A DNA stretch of 64,000 nt from Nocardia rhamnosiphila NBRC 108938 (GTDB taxonomy: Bacteria > Actinomycetota > Actinomycetes > Mycobacteriales > Mycobacteriaceae), in the NCBI RefSeq assembly GCF_000720425.1, contig NZ_JOAJ01000001.1:124001-188000 (forward strand). Direction: 5' to 3'. Each line of letters starts with the position of its first letter. Positions within the stretch are counted from its first letter, which is position 1. Shown here in pieces: positions 46,477-55,085 of the stretch. The translations under genes were made by a program, and so were the position numbers. Below the pieces are notes generated by a model that was not told where the DNA came from, searched no databases, and was given only the letters and a program-made list of their open reading frames with translations.

Positions 46477-47259
46477 TCAGTGACGCCGCAGCACCGGACG
46501 GACGACGGACTGGGCGCGTGACAGATCCCGGGAGATCGACACCGCGGTGGTACGGACCGCGGCGTCGATACGGGTGAGGTTGATCCGGCCGGCCACCCCC
46601 GACGACGAAACCGCGCCCAGGACCACGTCACCCGGACCGAAGATGGGCGCGGCGACCCCGACAATGCCCCGGATCGCTTCCTGGCGGTCGAAGGCCACAC
46701 CACGACGGCGGACCTGCTCGAGTTCGCGCTCCAGTTCGCCGATATCGGTGATGGTGTTGTCGGTGCAGGCCTTCAGCGTCTCGGGTCGCGGCGTCGTCCC
46801 ATCGGCGTACGCCAGGATCGCCTTCCCCGAGCAACTCGCGTGCGCGGGCCAGCGGCCGCCGATCTGCTGCGGCAGCCGCGGGCCGTCGTCGTCGCGGAAC
46901 ACGTCGAGGTACACGACGTCGAATCCGTCGAGCACACAGAGCCCGACGTTGTGTCTCGTCGCTTCCCGCAATGCCGACAGGTGCCGCCGAGCGGCCTCGC
47001 GCAGGCCGCGCTGGCGCGGCACCGACTCACCGATCTCGAACAGCAGCAGACCGAGCCGGTAGTCCTTGCCCTCGCGTTCGAGCAGTCCGACGCGTACGAG
47101 GTCGTCGAGCATCCGGTGCACCGTCGTCTTCGCCATTCCCGTGCGTCGCACCAGCGCCGCCGCGCTGAGGACGCCGGTGCTGTCCCGGAACGTCTTCAGT
47201 ATCTCGGTGGTGCGGCCGATCGAGGATATCTCGCCATCGGCCCGATGAACGGGACTCAT
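46477..47259 (-). CDS. IclR-family transcriptional regulator 1
   Basis: A 260-residue regulator from the ATG at 47259, which overlaps the stop of the second IclR gene (ATGA). The winged helix is SIGRTTEILKTFRDSTGVLSAAALVRRTGMAKTTVHRMLDDLV; the C-terminal effector domain includes GLCVLDGFDVVYLDVF, SGKAILAYADG and GVAAPIFGPGDVVLGAVSSSG. IclR proteins bind small organic acids and control catabolic operons. It lies at the 3' end of the operon it probably controls. Confidence 0.93.
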   Translation of the reverse strand: MSPVHRADGEISSIGRTTEILKTFRDSTGVLSAAALVRRTGMAKTTVHRMLDDLVRVGLLEREGKDYRLGLLLFEIGESVPRQRGLREAARRHLSALREATRHNVGLCVLDGFDVVYLDVFRDDDGPRLPQQIGGRWPAHASCSGKAILAYADGTTPRPETLKACTDNTITDIGELERELEQVRRRGVAFDRQEAIRGIVGVAAPIFGPGDVVLGAVSSSGVAGRINLTRIDAAVRTTAVSISRDLSRAQSVVRPVLRRH

Positions 47260-48146
47260 TCGAATATTCTGGCGAAGCCCGGGCCGTGCTGTCGAGTCGC
47301 GCGCGCCACCTGTCGATGCGTACCCGACCCGGAGGACACCGAGTCGGGCCCGGCGGCGATCGTGGGGTCGTCGCGTTCGGTCCACACCGACTCGGTGGAG
47401 TGTGCGACAGCCCTCGAAATCCGGTTTCCGGCGGCGATGACGGCGTGTGTGAATTCTTGTCGCGCCGTCCCGAATCGACTCGCCGGCACGGTGATACTGA
47501 CCGCCGCGATCACCACACCCATCTCATCGCGGACCGGTGCGGCCACGCAGTGGACCTCGACGACTGCCTCGCCGGCGTCGAAGGCGCATCCGGCACGACG
47601 GACCGATGCGAGTTCTCTGGTCAGCGCAGCCGGGTCGATGATCGTCGACGGGGTCAGGCGCCGCAGCGGCCTGCCGGTGAGGCGGCGTGTGAGTTCCTTG
47701 TCCTCGCGCTGCGCGAGTAGCACCTTCCCGACCGCACTGCAGTGAGGTTCGAGACGGGCGCCGACTCTGGCGCCCGAAACGTTGATCATCTGGTTGCCGA
47801 GCACTTTGTCCAGATATAGGACCTTGTCACGCTCGAGCACAGCCAGATGTGCGGTCTCGCCGTACCTGTGTGCGAGTTCCTGCAGAGTCGGCTCGGCGCA
47901 CGAGCGAACATCGACAGTTGCCCTCAGCGCTTCACTCAGCTCCACGACGCGCCAGCCGAGGCGGTAACGTCCGCGGGCCCGGCACTGGAGTAACCCCGTA
48001 TCGACCAAGGCCGACAACAAGGCGTGCACGCTCGATCGCGGAGCATCGATCGCCGCCGCTATCTCGGCGGGACGCCATTCCGGGCGTGACGCGGTGAACA
48101 GGTCCAGGACCGGACCGATCTTCTGAACCGTCTGCAGTGGCGCCAC
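47256..48146 (-). CDS. IclR-family transcriptional regulator 2
   Basis: A 296-residue regulator. The GTG at 48146 is chosen because GGAAGGA lies eight bases upstream; an ATG at 48176 without a site would add ten residues. The helix-turn-helix is LQTVQKIGPVLDLFTASRPEWRPAEIAAAIDAPRSSVHALLSALV; the effector domain has HLAVLERDKVLYLDKVLG and SAVGKVLLAQ. The C-terminus is about 30 residues longer than usual and Ser/Gly-rich. It is translationally coupled to regulator 1, so mixed oligomers are conceivable. Copy 4 of the CCGATGATCGG repeat lies about 100 bp upstream, suggesting self-regulation. Confidence 0.92.
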   Translation of the reverse strand: MAPLQTVQKIGPVLDLFTASRPEWRPAEIAAAIDAPRSSVHALLSALVDTGLLQCRARGRYRLGWRVVELSEALRATVDVRSCAEPTLQELAHRYGETAHLAVLERDKVLYLDKVLGNQMINVSGARVGARLEPHCSAVGKVLLAQREDKELTRRLTGRPLRRLTPSTIIDPAALTRELASVRRAGCAFDAGEAVVEVHCVAAPVRDEMGVVIAAVSITVPASRFGTARQEFTHAVIAAGNRISRAVAHSTESVWTERDDPTIAAGPDSVSSGSGTHRQVARATRQHGPGFARIFE

Positions 48147-48240
48147 TGTATTTTTCCTTCCCGGCCGCGACACCATCGCGCGGCCGCCCGGCTTCGGCCG
48201 AGTATGGAGGTCGGGATACGGAACGGTCCATGCTGTCGTA

Positions 48241-48251
48241 CCGATGATCGG
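48241..48251. promoter_or_regulatory. Putative IclR operator, copy 4
   Basis: CCGATGATCGG in GTACCGATGATCGGCAC, matching GTNCCGATGATCGGNAC exactly. It lies about 100 bp upstream of the IclR pair and in the divergent region towards the phosphotransferase at 48383. Confidence 0.6.
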
Positions 48252-48382
48252 CACAACCACGCAGCGGTGAGCGGCGGTCCACCCTCGCGGTCTCTCAACG
48301 GCCCTTGCCGAGTCGCGGGCCCGCCTCACTATTCCGTTCGGCTGATTTGTCACCTGCGGGGAGCGGAAGGGACGATCGTCCG

Positions 48383-49189
48383 ATGAGCCGTCCTGTTATC
48401 GCTGAGATTCCGATCGGTCCCGTGGATGTGCCCGAGGCGGTCGAGGCGCTCGCCGGTGCCGACACGATAACCCCGGTGTGGCGTAATGAGCTCGGGGGTC
48501 TGACGTTTCGTCTCGAAGGCGAGGTGGTCAGGTATGCGAAATGGGTTGCCGCGGGCACACCGGAGATCGACCTGCGCGGCGAGGCGGAGCGGCTGGACTG
48601 GGCGCAGCGGTGGGTGACCGTTCCCCGGGTCCTCGAGCTCGGGGCCGACGACGACGGCGCATGGTTGGTCACGGCGGAAGTCGCCGGACGTTCCGCGGTG
48701 GAGCCGCGGTGGGTCGCGGAACCGGCGACGGCGGCGGCCGCGATCGGCGTGGGGTTGCGCCGGCTGCACGACCGCCTACCCGTCGACCGCTGCCCGTTCG
48801 AGTGGAGTGTCGGGACCCGGCTCGTGCGCGCCGACGAGCGTATCGCCGAAGGGCAGGGACAGGCCGACCGGTCGCCCGAGTATCGGCATCTGACCGTCGC
48901 GGAAGCCCGGGCGCGGATCGGCGACCCGCCCGCGGTCGACCGGCTCGTAGTCTGTCACGGTGACGCGTGCGTTCCGAACATGTTGTTGCACGACGACGGC
49001 GGGTTCGCCGCGCATGTGGATCTGGGCTCGCTGGGGGTGGGCGACCGGTGGGCCGACCTCGCGGTCGCGGCATGGAGTACGGAGTGGAATTACGGCCCGG
49101 GATACGACGGGATCCTGTACGAGGCGTACGGGATCGCGCCGGACCCCGAGCGCATCGATTACTACCGCCTGCTGTGGGATATGGCCTGA
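48383..49189 (+). CDS. APH(3')-like aminoglycoside phosphotransferase family protein
   Basis: A 268-residue kinase-like phosphotransferase from the ATG at 48383. The catalytic loop VVCHGDACVPNMLL (HGDxxxPN), the DLGSLGVGDRWADLAVA metal motif and the C-terminal YGIAPDPERIDYYRLLWDM match APH(3')-type enzymes, which phosphorylate the 3'-hydroxyl of kanamycin/neomycin-type drugs. The N-lobe reads VRYAKWV with the ATP-binding Lys. The true substrate needs testing, as chromosomal relatives may act on other metabolites. It is convergent with an APH(3'')-type gene 52 bp away. Confidence 0.82.
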   Translation: MSRPVIAEIPIGPVDVPEAVEALAGADTITPVWRNELGGLTFRLEGEVVRYAKWVAAGTPEIDLRGEAERLDWAQRWVTVPRVLELGADDDGAWLVTAEVAGRSAVEPRWVAEPATAAAAIGVGLRRLHDRLPVDRCPFEWSVGTRLVRADERIAEGQGQADRSPEYRHLTVAEARARIGDPPAVDRLVVCHGDACVPNMLLHDDGGFAAHVDLGSLGVGDRWADLAVAAWSTEWNYGPGYDGILYEAYGIAPDPERIDYYRLLWDMA

Positions 49190-49241
49190 AAACTCCCGCG
49201 CCGAAACCGGTGAAATCGCTACGGTCCGGTCCGGCCTTTCC

Positions 49242-50060
49242 TCACCCCCAGGTGAGGGGGTCGAGGTGAAGGTAGAAATCCAAGCGGTCATGGTCCAGGA
49301 CGAGGCCGTAGCCGGCCGCGAACAGTCTGTCCGCGGCCAGCGCCTGCTCCTCGCTCTCCCAGGTCTCGCGCGCGTTGGCGAGCAGAAGCGCCAGATCGGC
49401 GTAACGATCGGCGGACCCGAGACGGCCCAGGTCGATGAATCCGGACACCTCCAGTGTTCCCGGGTCCACGACGATATTGGGCATACACAGGTCTCCGTGA
49501 CAGACGACCGTGTCCACAGCCTCCTCGGCCCGCATCCGCGCGATCTCGGGTTCGAGGCGGGCCAGCAGTTCATCGGGCGGCGTGTGCTGCTGCTCGACGG
49601 GAAGGAACTCCGGGTTCACGGCATTGCGGCCGACGACATCACGCGCCACGGTGACCATCGTGTCCAGGCGGCGGTCGAACGGGCACCGCCGCGCCGGTAG
49701 TTCGTGCAGCCCGCGCACCGCGTCGGTGATGTGTTCCCAGGCCGCGCGGAGGTCCGCAGCCGATAGGCAATCCGCGGAAACGCCGGGAACGGCGCTGGTC
49801 ACCAGCAGTGCCCCCGCGTCGCCGGAGTGCCAGTCGAGCACCCGTGGGCCCGGCACGGCCTGGTCGGCCAGCCACGCCACCCGGTCGTGCTCTGCCTTCA
49901 GTGCGGCGGCCTCCGCCGCCGACACGCATTTGGCGTATCGGGTGGCGTCCGCGTCGCGAAAGACGGTGGCGCCCGACTCGCCGGTGGTGACAGGTGACCA
50001 GTCGTCGATGCGGTATCCCGCGCCGGCCAGAATCGTTCGCGGGTCGTGGCCAACGCTCAT
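49242..50060 (-). CDS. APH(3'')-I-type streptomycin 3''-phosphotransferase
   Basis: A 272-residue protein that parallels APH(3'')-Ib (StrA) throughout: W-S-P-V-T-T-G-E-S-G-A-T-V-F near the start, RRCPFDRRLDTM, RNAVNPEFLP, VVCHGDLCMPNIVVDP, FIDLGRLGSADRYADLALL and the ending FYLHLDPLTWG. All catalytic residues of the HGDxxxPN loop and the DLG motif are present, so it should phosphorylate streptomycin. The ATG at 50060 fits a leaderless promoter (TAAAGT seven bases upstream); an ATG at 50084 is less likely. Confidence 0.88.
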   Translation of the reverse strand: MSVGHDPRTILAGAGYRIDDWSPVTTGESGATVFRDADATRYAKCVSAAEAAALKAEHDRVAWLADQAVPGPRVLDWHSGDAGALLVTSAVPGVSADCLSAADLRAAWEHITDAVRGLHELPARRCPFDRRLDTMVTVARDVVGRNAVNPEFLPVEQQHTPPDELLARLEPEIARMRAEEAVDTVVCHGDLCMPNIVVDPGTLEVSGFIDLGRLGSADRYADLALLLANARETWESEEQALAADRLFAAGYGLVLDHDRLDFYLHLDPLTWG

Positions 50061-50067
50061 TCCGGCC

Positions 50068-50073
50068 ACTTTA
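50068..50073 (-). promoter_or_regulatory. Candidate -10 element of the APH(3'')-type gene
   Basis: On the minus strand TAAAGT lies seven bases before the ATG at 50060, giving a leaderless transcript. No ribosome binding site is visible for this start. Confidence 0.35.
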
Positions 50074-50335
50074 ACCACCCACATCCGCCGACGAACGCCT
50101 GCCGTCAGGAGGCGTCACCGGGGCTGCTCTCACGGCTACGCTGCATTTGCCGACGGCGATAACAACTTGACCTACAGACGATTTCGCGCCGAGCTACGAA
50201 TCGGAGACGAACTGCGGATCGGCCCGGTGCGTGTCACCGTCCGACTACCTTGTGCGGCAACGTCTTCGATCCGGTCGGCATACTGTTGGTTCCCAATGCT
50301 CCAGGGCCCACTACATCACTGGAGAGGCCTTGATT

Positions 50336-51037
50336 GTGTCAGGGCAGTTGCGTGTTGTGCTCGCATCGACGCGGGCCGAAGGACTCGAGCTCCTCGCCGA
50401 TGCCTGTCACTCGGCCGGTCACATCCCGGTCGCCTGCGTCGCGGCATCCGAAGCCGCCGCGGCAGCCGAGATTGTACTGAATATCCATACCTCCATCCTT
50501 CCGCGCCATAGAGGCCCGATGCCGGTGCATTGGGCGCTGTTGATGGGCGGGCGAGAGATCGGGGTGACGATCCACTGGATGGATGACCGATTCGACTCGG
50601 GCCCCATCATGGCGCAGCGGACCGGTATCGATCTGGTGGACGAGATGGACGACCGAGCCGCCGACGCGCTGATCGAGGAGCTGGACCACATAACGCATGA
50701 GCTTGTCCCGACCGCAGTGAACAAGGCGGCTGCCGGTATTCCAGGAGTGCCGCAGGACGAAGAGTACGCGACCTACGAAGGACCGATCGATTCCGAACTG
50801 TCGACCATCGACTGGTCACGGAACGCCGGCGAAGTGCACAACCAGGTTCGTGCGAGACGGTTCGGGGTTTACGATCCTCCAGGTCCGGTTGCCGAAGTCA
50901 ACGGTCGACAGATCTCCGTCCTACGCACAAGCTCGACGCCCGCTGACGGGCTGCGCGTGAACTGTGCAGATCAATCGCTCTGGATCACCGATCTGATCTA
51001 CCTCACGCACGGTCGAGTCGTGCTGAAATGCCCCTGA
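50336..51037 (+). CDS. Formyltransferase-family protein with internal shortening
   Basis: A 233-residue protein from the GTG at 50336, eight bases after GGAGAGG. The catalytic stretch NIHTSILPRHRGPMPVHWALLMGGREIGVTIHWMDDRFDSGPIMAQ matches 10-formyl-THF-dependent formyltransferases (Asn, His and the later Asp), and the C-terminal domain follows (EVHNQVRARRFGVYDPPGP). Where methionyl-tRNA formyltransferase has about 100 residues before NIH, this protein has only about 45: LRVVLASTRAEGLELLADACHSAGHIPVACVAA runs almost straight into the catalytic loop. The central part of the Rossmann fold is therefore missing in frame. It may be inactive or a rearranged enzyme. Confidence 0.75.
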   Translation: MSGQLRVVLASTRAEGLELLADACHSAGHIPVACVAASEAAAAAEIVLNIHTSILPRHRGPMPVHWALLMGGREIGVTIHWMDDRFDSGPIMAQRTGIDLVDEMDDRAADALIEELDHITHELVPTAVNKAAAGIPGVPQDEEYATYEGPIDSELSTIDWSRNAGEVHNQVRARRFGVYDPPGPVAEVNGRQISVLRTSSTPADGLRVNCADQSLWITDLIYLTHGRVVLKCP

Positions 51038-51096
51038 ACGCCGGATATCCTGCGAAGAGCGTAGCGAGAGCGATCCGTGTGAATACTGGTTAGTGT

Positions 51097-52623
51097 GTGG
51101 TGGTGTTGGAACAGGGCACCATCTTCGCCGGCTACCGGATCGAGCGATTGCTGGGCGCCGGCGGCATGGCAGCGGTGTACCTGGCCAGACATCCGCGACT
51201 GCCTCGCTGGGACGCGGTGAAAATCGCTGATGCCAGCTCGGTTTCGGATCCCAAGCTGACCGAGCGGTTCCACCGCGAGGCCGAGCTCGCCGCGCGTTTG
51301 ACCCATCGCAATATCGTCGCAGTCTACGACCGCGGTATCGAGGGCGACCGGCTGTGGATCGCGATGCAATACATCGAAGGCACCGATGCAGCCCGCCTGA
51401 TCCACCGAGACGGCGGGCGATTGTCTGGGCCGCGGTCAGTGCATATCGTACGGGAAGCCGCGCGGGGCCTGGATCACGCACACGCCAAAGGGTTGCTACA
51501 CCGCGATGTCAAACCGGCCAACCTGCTGATCGCCGACACCGTGGACGACGACGGCGACGAATACGTTCTGGTCACCGATTTCGGAATCGCGCGCACGTTG
51601 GCGGACTCGGTAGCGCTGACCAGTACCGGCACTGTGATGGGTACGCCCGCCTACATCGCACCCGAACAGATCGAGGGCACAGACATCGATGCCCGCACCG
51701 ATGTGTACGCACTCGGCGCCAGCCTGTACACCATGCTCACCGGCGCTCCACCGTTTCTCGGCGCGACACCACTGGCAGCCATCCATGCCCACCTCACCCA
51801 ACCCCCGCCCCGCCCCTCGGCCATCGATCCCGGACTCGCCCCGTTCGACGACATCATCACCACAGCAATGGCCAAGAACCGCAACGACCGCTACCCCACC
51901 TGCCGCGACCTCGCCGCCGCATCCCGGGCAGCCCACGACCACACGGTTCCATCGAGGCAATCCGCCAAGATCTGCTCCGCTGCAACCAATTCCGAGAGGG
52001 TGGCACCTACCGAAATCAACCACCCCGCCGCACCCGACAGCCGACCAGGACGAGCACCCTCCGCATGGCGATGGGGTATTGCCGCGCTTGCCGTCGCTGT
52101 CCTGGCGATCGGCCTCCTTGCGTGGACCGCGCATACCGCCGATGACCGCACCAGCGAGGCCTCGACAGCGCCATCGGAATCATCGACACCCGCGCCGCCT
52201 CCATGGGGCGCTCAACAGTTCATCGCCGACAAGTTCCCGGGTCTCGTCCCTGTCACACCGGATGGAGTCGGCTATCGGAGGTCGACGTGTGACCTCCCGT
52301 CTGCGTCGGGCTTCACCCTCCCCGCGATCAAGGATCGAAGCACCTACCGGATCTACTGCAACGATGACGGGTTGCACTTCATCATCGAATGCTCGCGCGA
52401 CGGCTCGCCCGCGGCCCCGGTGGCGCGACTCGAGAACACCTGGCAGCGTTGGTCGGCTACCGGCACCCTGCGCGCCTCCGATCTCGAGACGCAACCTCCG
52501 GCGGCCACCTTGGACGTCACCTTCGACCGACCGGACCGATCCGGTTGCCAACTCAGTGTGAACGCCTCCGGCTGGACAGCCGACCAGCTTCTACGTGTTT
52601 GGTGGGCGTCCGCGCCTATCTGA
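51097..52623 (+). CDS. PknB-like membrane Ser/Thr protein kinase
   Basis: A 508-residue Hanks-type kinase starting at or near the GTG at 51097. The glycine loop is LLGAGGMAAVYLA, the ATP-binding Lys is Lys42 (DAVKIAD), the catalytic loop is LLHRDVKPANLLI, the metal motif DFGIA, and the activation segment ends GTPAYIAPEQ. A Ser/Thr-rich juxtamembrane linker leads to one membrane helix (WRWGIAALAVAVLAIGLLAW, near residue 325), then a Thr/Ser/Pro linker and an extracytoplasmic domain of about 130 residues with four cysteines. That outer domain is not PASTA. The signal sensed is unknown. Confidence 0.92.
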   Translation: MVVLEQGTIFAGYRIERLLGAGGMAAVYLARHPRLPRWDAVKIADASSVSDPKLTERFHREAELAARLTHRNIVAVYDRGIEGDRLWIAMQYIEGTDAARLIHRDGGRLSGPRSVHIVREAARGLDHAHAKGLLHRDVKPANLLIADTVDDDGDEYVLVTDFGIARTLADSVALTSTGTVMGTPAYIAPEQIEGTDIDARTDVYALGASLYTMLTGAPPFLGATPLAAIHAHLTQPPPRPSAIDPGLAPFDDIITTAMAKNRNDRYPTCRDLAAASRAAHDHTVPSRQSAKICSAATNSERVAPTEINHPAAPDSRPGRAPSAWRWGIAALAVAVLAIGLLAWTAHTADDRTSEASTAPSESSTPAPPPWGAQQFIADKFPGLVPVTPDGVGYRRSTCDLPSASGFTLPAIKDRSTYRIYCNDDGLHFIIECSRDGSPAAPVARLENTWQRWSATGTLRASDLETQPPAATLDVTFDRPDRSGCQLSVNASGWTADQLLRVWWASAPI

Positions 52624-53098
52624 CCCGGCGATGAGGTGATTGTTCCCGTCCCGAACGGCTGATCGGTTGCGACGGATTTGTCGATTGCCCGCCGGATCGC
52701 TCCCATGACCACCCGGGTGGGATCTGCGCGGTAACCGTGCCGACGGAATCACCGGTACTGCCGATGATGCGCTGGCATCCCGCCGCCCGCTACAGCACCG
52801 AGCCCGACCGCCGGCGGTAAAGGCAAGCGTCCAAAGACAGCATCGACACCGTCCGAGCGACGACGCCACCTCACGCCTGCTCCCCCACTCCCGCCGCCTC
52901 GACGACGGGGAAGTGCTCGCCCAGTTGCTGAGCTTCTACACAGCCGGCGGCGAAGCGCAACCGAATCCGATCACCCGCCCACCGGCCCCCGACCTCGGCG
53001 CCCCACTCGGCGGCGGGTTCGGCGTCGCCGAGTGAGGTGCCCCGCTTCGGCGTCACCGGGGCCGGGTATATCGTGGCGCGATTTCGGAGCCCCACGGG
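52624..53098. other. Intergenic region with a possible gene relic
   Basis: About 475 bp without a confident gene. From 52859 to the TGA at 53035 one plus-strand frame runs 58 codons with GC-rich third positions (SRLLPHSRRLDDGEVLAQLL, then SFYTAGGEAQPNP), like the tail of a real gene, but no start or recognisable upstream part exists. It may be the remains of a deleted gene. Confidence 0.35.
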
Positions 53099-53233
53099 TC
53101 ACCTGTCGTCGCGGTGCGGGTTGCCTTCGTTGTCCGGAGCGTCACGGGTGCTCGGACCCTGCCCCTTCAACCACCGGAACCCGACCACCACGGCGACCAG
53201 TATCGCGATCGCGAGGATGACGAGTAGTTCCAT
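53099..53233 (-). CDS. Small membrane protein, 44 aa
   Basis: The minus strand from the ATG at 53233 encodes MELLVILAIAILVAVVVGFR, then WLKGQGPSTRDAPDNEGNPHRDDR: one membrane helix and a charged cytoplasmic tail. The third-position bias looks coding. The ribosome site (GAAGG) is very close to the ATG, so translation may be weak. It lies just downstream of the decarboxylase operon on the same strand. Family unknown. Confidence 0.55.
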   Translation of the reverse strand: MELLVILAIAILVAVVVGFRWLKGQGPSTRDAPDNEGNPHRDDR

Positions 53234-53293
53234 ACCTTCGCGCCTACCCGCGTCCGGCGACTTCAACCACCGCGTCGTCCCGGGGTGGTGCGC

Positions 53294-54781
53294 TCATGTC
53301 ACGACGCGGACCGTTTTCAGCTCGGGGTCCGTCGCATCCGGGATGTTCAGTCCGATCTCGTGACCGGTGCGCAGATAGTCCAGCACGCCCTGGTCGAGGC
53401 GTTCCCCGGGCACCACCACGGATATACCGGGTGGATAGGGCGTGAGCTGTTCGGCCGCGACCCGGCCCGCCGCCTCCGCCACGGGCACCATCTCGGTGGC
53501 GCCGAAGAACGCGTCGCGGGGCAGTATCGCGGTGTCCAGCTGCAGTTCGTGCGGTGAGGGTAGGTAGAGGTCGTGCGGGGAATTCGCGTCGGTCAGCTGG
53601 GCCCGCCACTCGCCGATCGCCTCGATGAGCATGTCGGCCGTTTCGTCGTCGTCGGCGTAGGACATGGTCGCGAGGGTCCGCCGGTGATCGCTCATCCCCA
53701 TATCGATCAATCGTTCCCGGCGCAGCCACTCCTCGGCGTCGTAGCCGGTGGCGCCGGTCCCGGAGACATCCAGCAGCACCTGGAGCCGGTCCAGGTCGTG
53801 TGAGGCCTCCGCGCCGAGCAGCTCGTTCTCCATGACCTGGATGCCGGGGATACTGTTCAGCTCGTTCCGGGTGCGGTGCGCGGTGCGCAGCGCGGCATCG
53901 AGCAGATCGTGGCCGCGCTCGACCATCTGGCGGCGCCATCCATCCAGTGCCGAGTAGATCAGCACATTCGGGCTCGTGGTCATGAGCAGGTCGACGCAGT
54001 GGCGCAGGCGGACCGGGTCGACCAGGTCGCCCTGCACGTGGAAGACCGAGCTCTGTTCGAACCCGCCGCCCATCTTGTGCACGCTCACCACACAGATATC
54101 GGCGCCCACGTCCATCGCCCAGGTCGGCAGGTCCGGGTGGAACGGCAGATGCGCGCCCCAGGCTTCGTCCACGATGAGCGGTTTGCCGCGCTCATGGCAC
54201 ACCCGGGCGATCCCCGCGATATCGGCGCAGGTCCCGTACGGGCTGGGACTGACGATGAGCGCCCCCGCCGCCTCGGGGTATTTCTCCCACGCCGCACGGA
54301 CCTGTTCCGGTGAGGGCGGATGGGACAGGTGGCGTTCGGCATCCCAGCGTGGGGTGATCCAGCGCGGCAGCACACCCGAGAAGATCAGCCCGGCCACGAT
54401 CGATTTGTGGCTGTCGCGGGCCACCAGCAAACCGTTCTCGTTACCGCCCGCGACGGCCATCATGGCCGCCTTCACCGACAGCGAGCTGCCGCATGTGGCG
54501 AAGAAGGTGTGATCCGCGCCCACGGCGTCGGCCATCAATTCCTCGGCCCGGGACAGATAGCCGCCGCGGGACAGGCGGTCGTCGATGCCGGGCGCGGCCA
54601 GCACATCGGCGCGGAACGCGTCCGCGCCGATGATCGCTGCCACCCGTTCGTCCACCCCGCGGCTCTGGCGATGGCCGGGCGGTGTGAAGCCGTAGCGGCC
54701 CAGCCGCTGATATTCGCCGAGCGCGTCGAGCAACGGCGCACGTGAGTGGTCCAGGCGGCGGTCAGTGGCCACGTGGCTCAC
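53294..54781 (-). CDS. PLP-dependent Orn/Lys/Arg decarboxylase-family protein
   Basis: A 495-residue fold-type I PLP enzyme. FFATCGSSLSVKAAMMAVAGGNENGLLVARDSHKSIVAGLIFSG and the cofactor residues IVDEAWGAHLPF, with the PLP Lys in SVHKMGGGFEQSS, match the basic amino acid decarboxylases of the Cad/Spe/YaaO group. The C-terminal domain (FFGATEMVPVAEAAGRVAAEQLTPYPPGISVVVPGE) is also typical. The substrate among Arg, Lys and Orn cannot be told. The GTG at 54781 (alternative GTG 54772) lies inside the gene upstream. It ends a chain of three overlapping genes. Confidence 0.9.
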   Translation of the reverse strand: MSHVATDRRLDHSRAPLLDALGEYQRLGRYGFTPPGHRQSRGVDERVAAIIGADAFRADVLAAPGIDDRLSRGGYLSRAEELMADAVGADHTFFATCGSSLSVKAAMMAVAGGNENGLLVARDSHKSIVAGLIFSGVLPRWITPRWDAERHLSHPPSPEQVRAAWEKYPEAAGALIVSPSPYGTCADIAGIARVCHERGKPLIVDEAWGAHLPFHPDLPTWAMDVGADICVVSVHKMGGGFEQSSVFHVQGDLVDPVRLRHCVDLLMTTSPNVLIYSALDGWRRQMVERGHDLLDAALRTAHRTRNELNSIPGIQVMENELLGAEASHDLDRLQVLLDVSGTGATGYDAEEWLRRERLIDMGMSDHRRTLATMSYADDDETADMLIEAIGEWRAQLTDANSPHDLYLPSPHELQLDTAILPRDAFFGATEMVPVAEAAGRVAAEQLTPYPPGISVVVPGERLDQGVLDYLRTGHEIGLNIPDATDPELKTVRVVT

Positions 54782-55085
54782 GCAGGGTCGCGCCTTCTTT
54801 GATCTTGATGCGCCGATGTTCGGCGACCACGATCAGCCCGCCGGCGATCAGGCAGATCACGCCGATGATTCCGGCGATGACCGCCCAGCCGGCGAAGCCG
54901 TAACCGGCGGCGGTGAGGGTCAACGCCACCAGGACGATGCCGATGGCGCCGAGGATGATGCCCGGCCAGTTGCGTCGGTCCTCGATGGTTTCTCCGGCGT
55001 GCGAACGGGTCGTCCGTGCGTCGTCGGGGAAACGATGCTCACTTGCGGGGTGACTCTTATTGGGATCGTTGTGTCCGGCGACCAT
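54762..55085 (-). CDS. Small two-helix membrane protein
   Basis: A 107-residue protein from the ATG at 55085 (AGGAAGG eight bases upstream; an ATG at 55091 is closer to the site). The N-terminal 45 residues are hydrophilic, followed by two membrane helices (WPGIILGAIGIVLVALTLTAAGY and WAVIAGIIGVICLIAGGLIVV) and a basic tail (EHRRIKIKEG). It overlaps both neighbours by 20-30 bp, so the three are expressed together. The function is unknown. Confidence 0.7.
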   Translation of the reverse strand: MVAGHNDPNKSHPASEHRFPDDARTTRSHAGETIEDRRNWPGIILGAIGIVLVALTLTAAGYGFAGWAVIAGIIGVICLIAGGLIVVAEHRRIKIKEGATLREPRGH

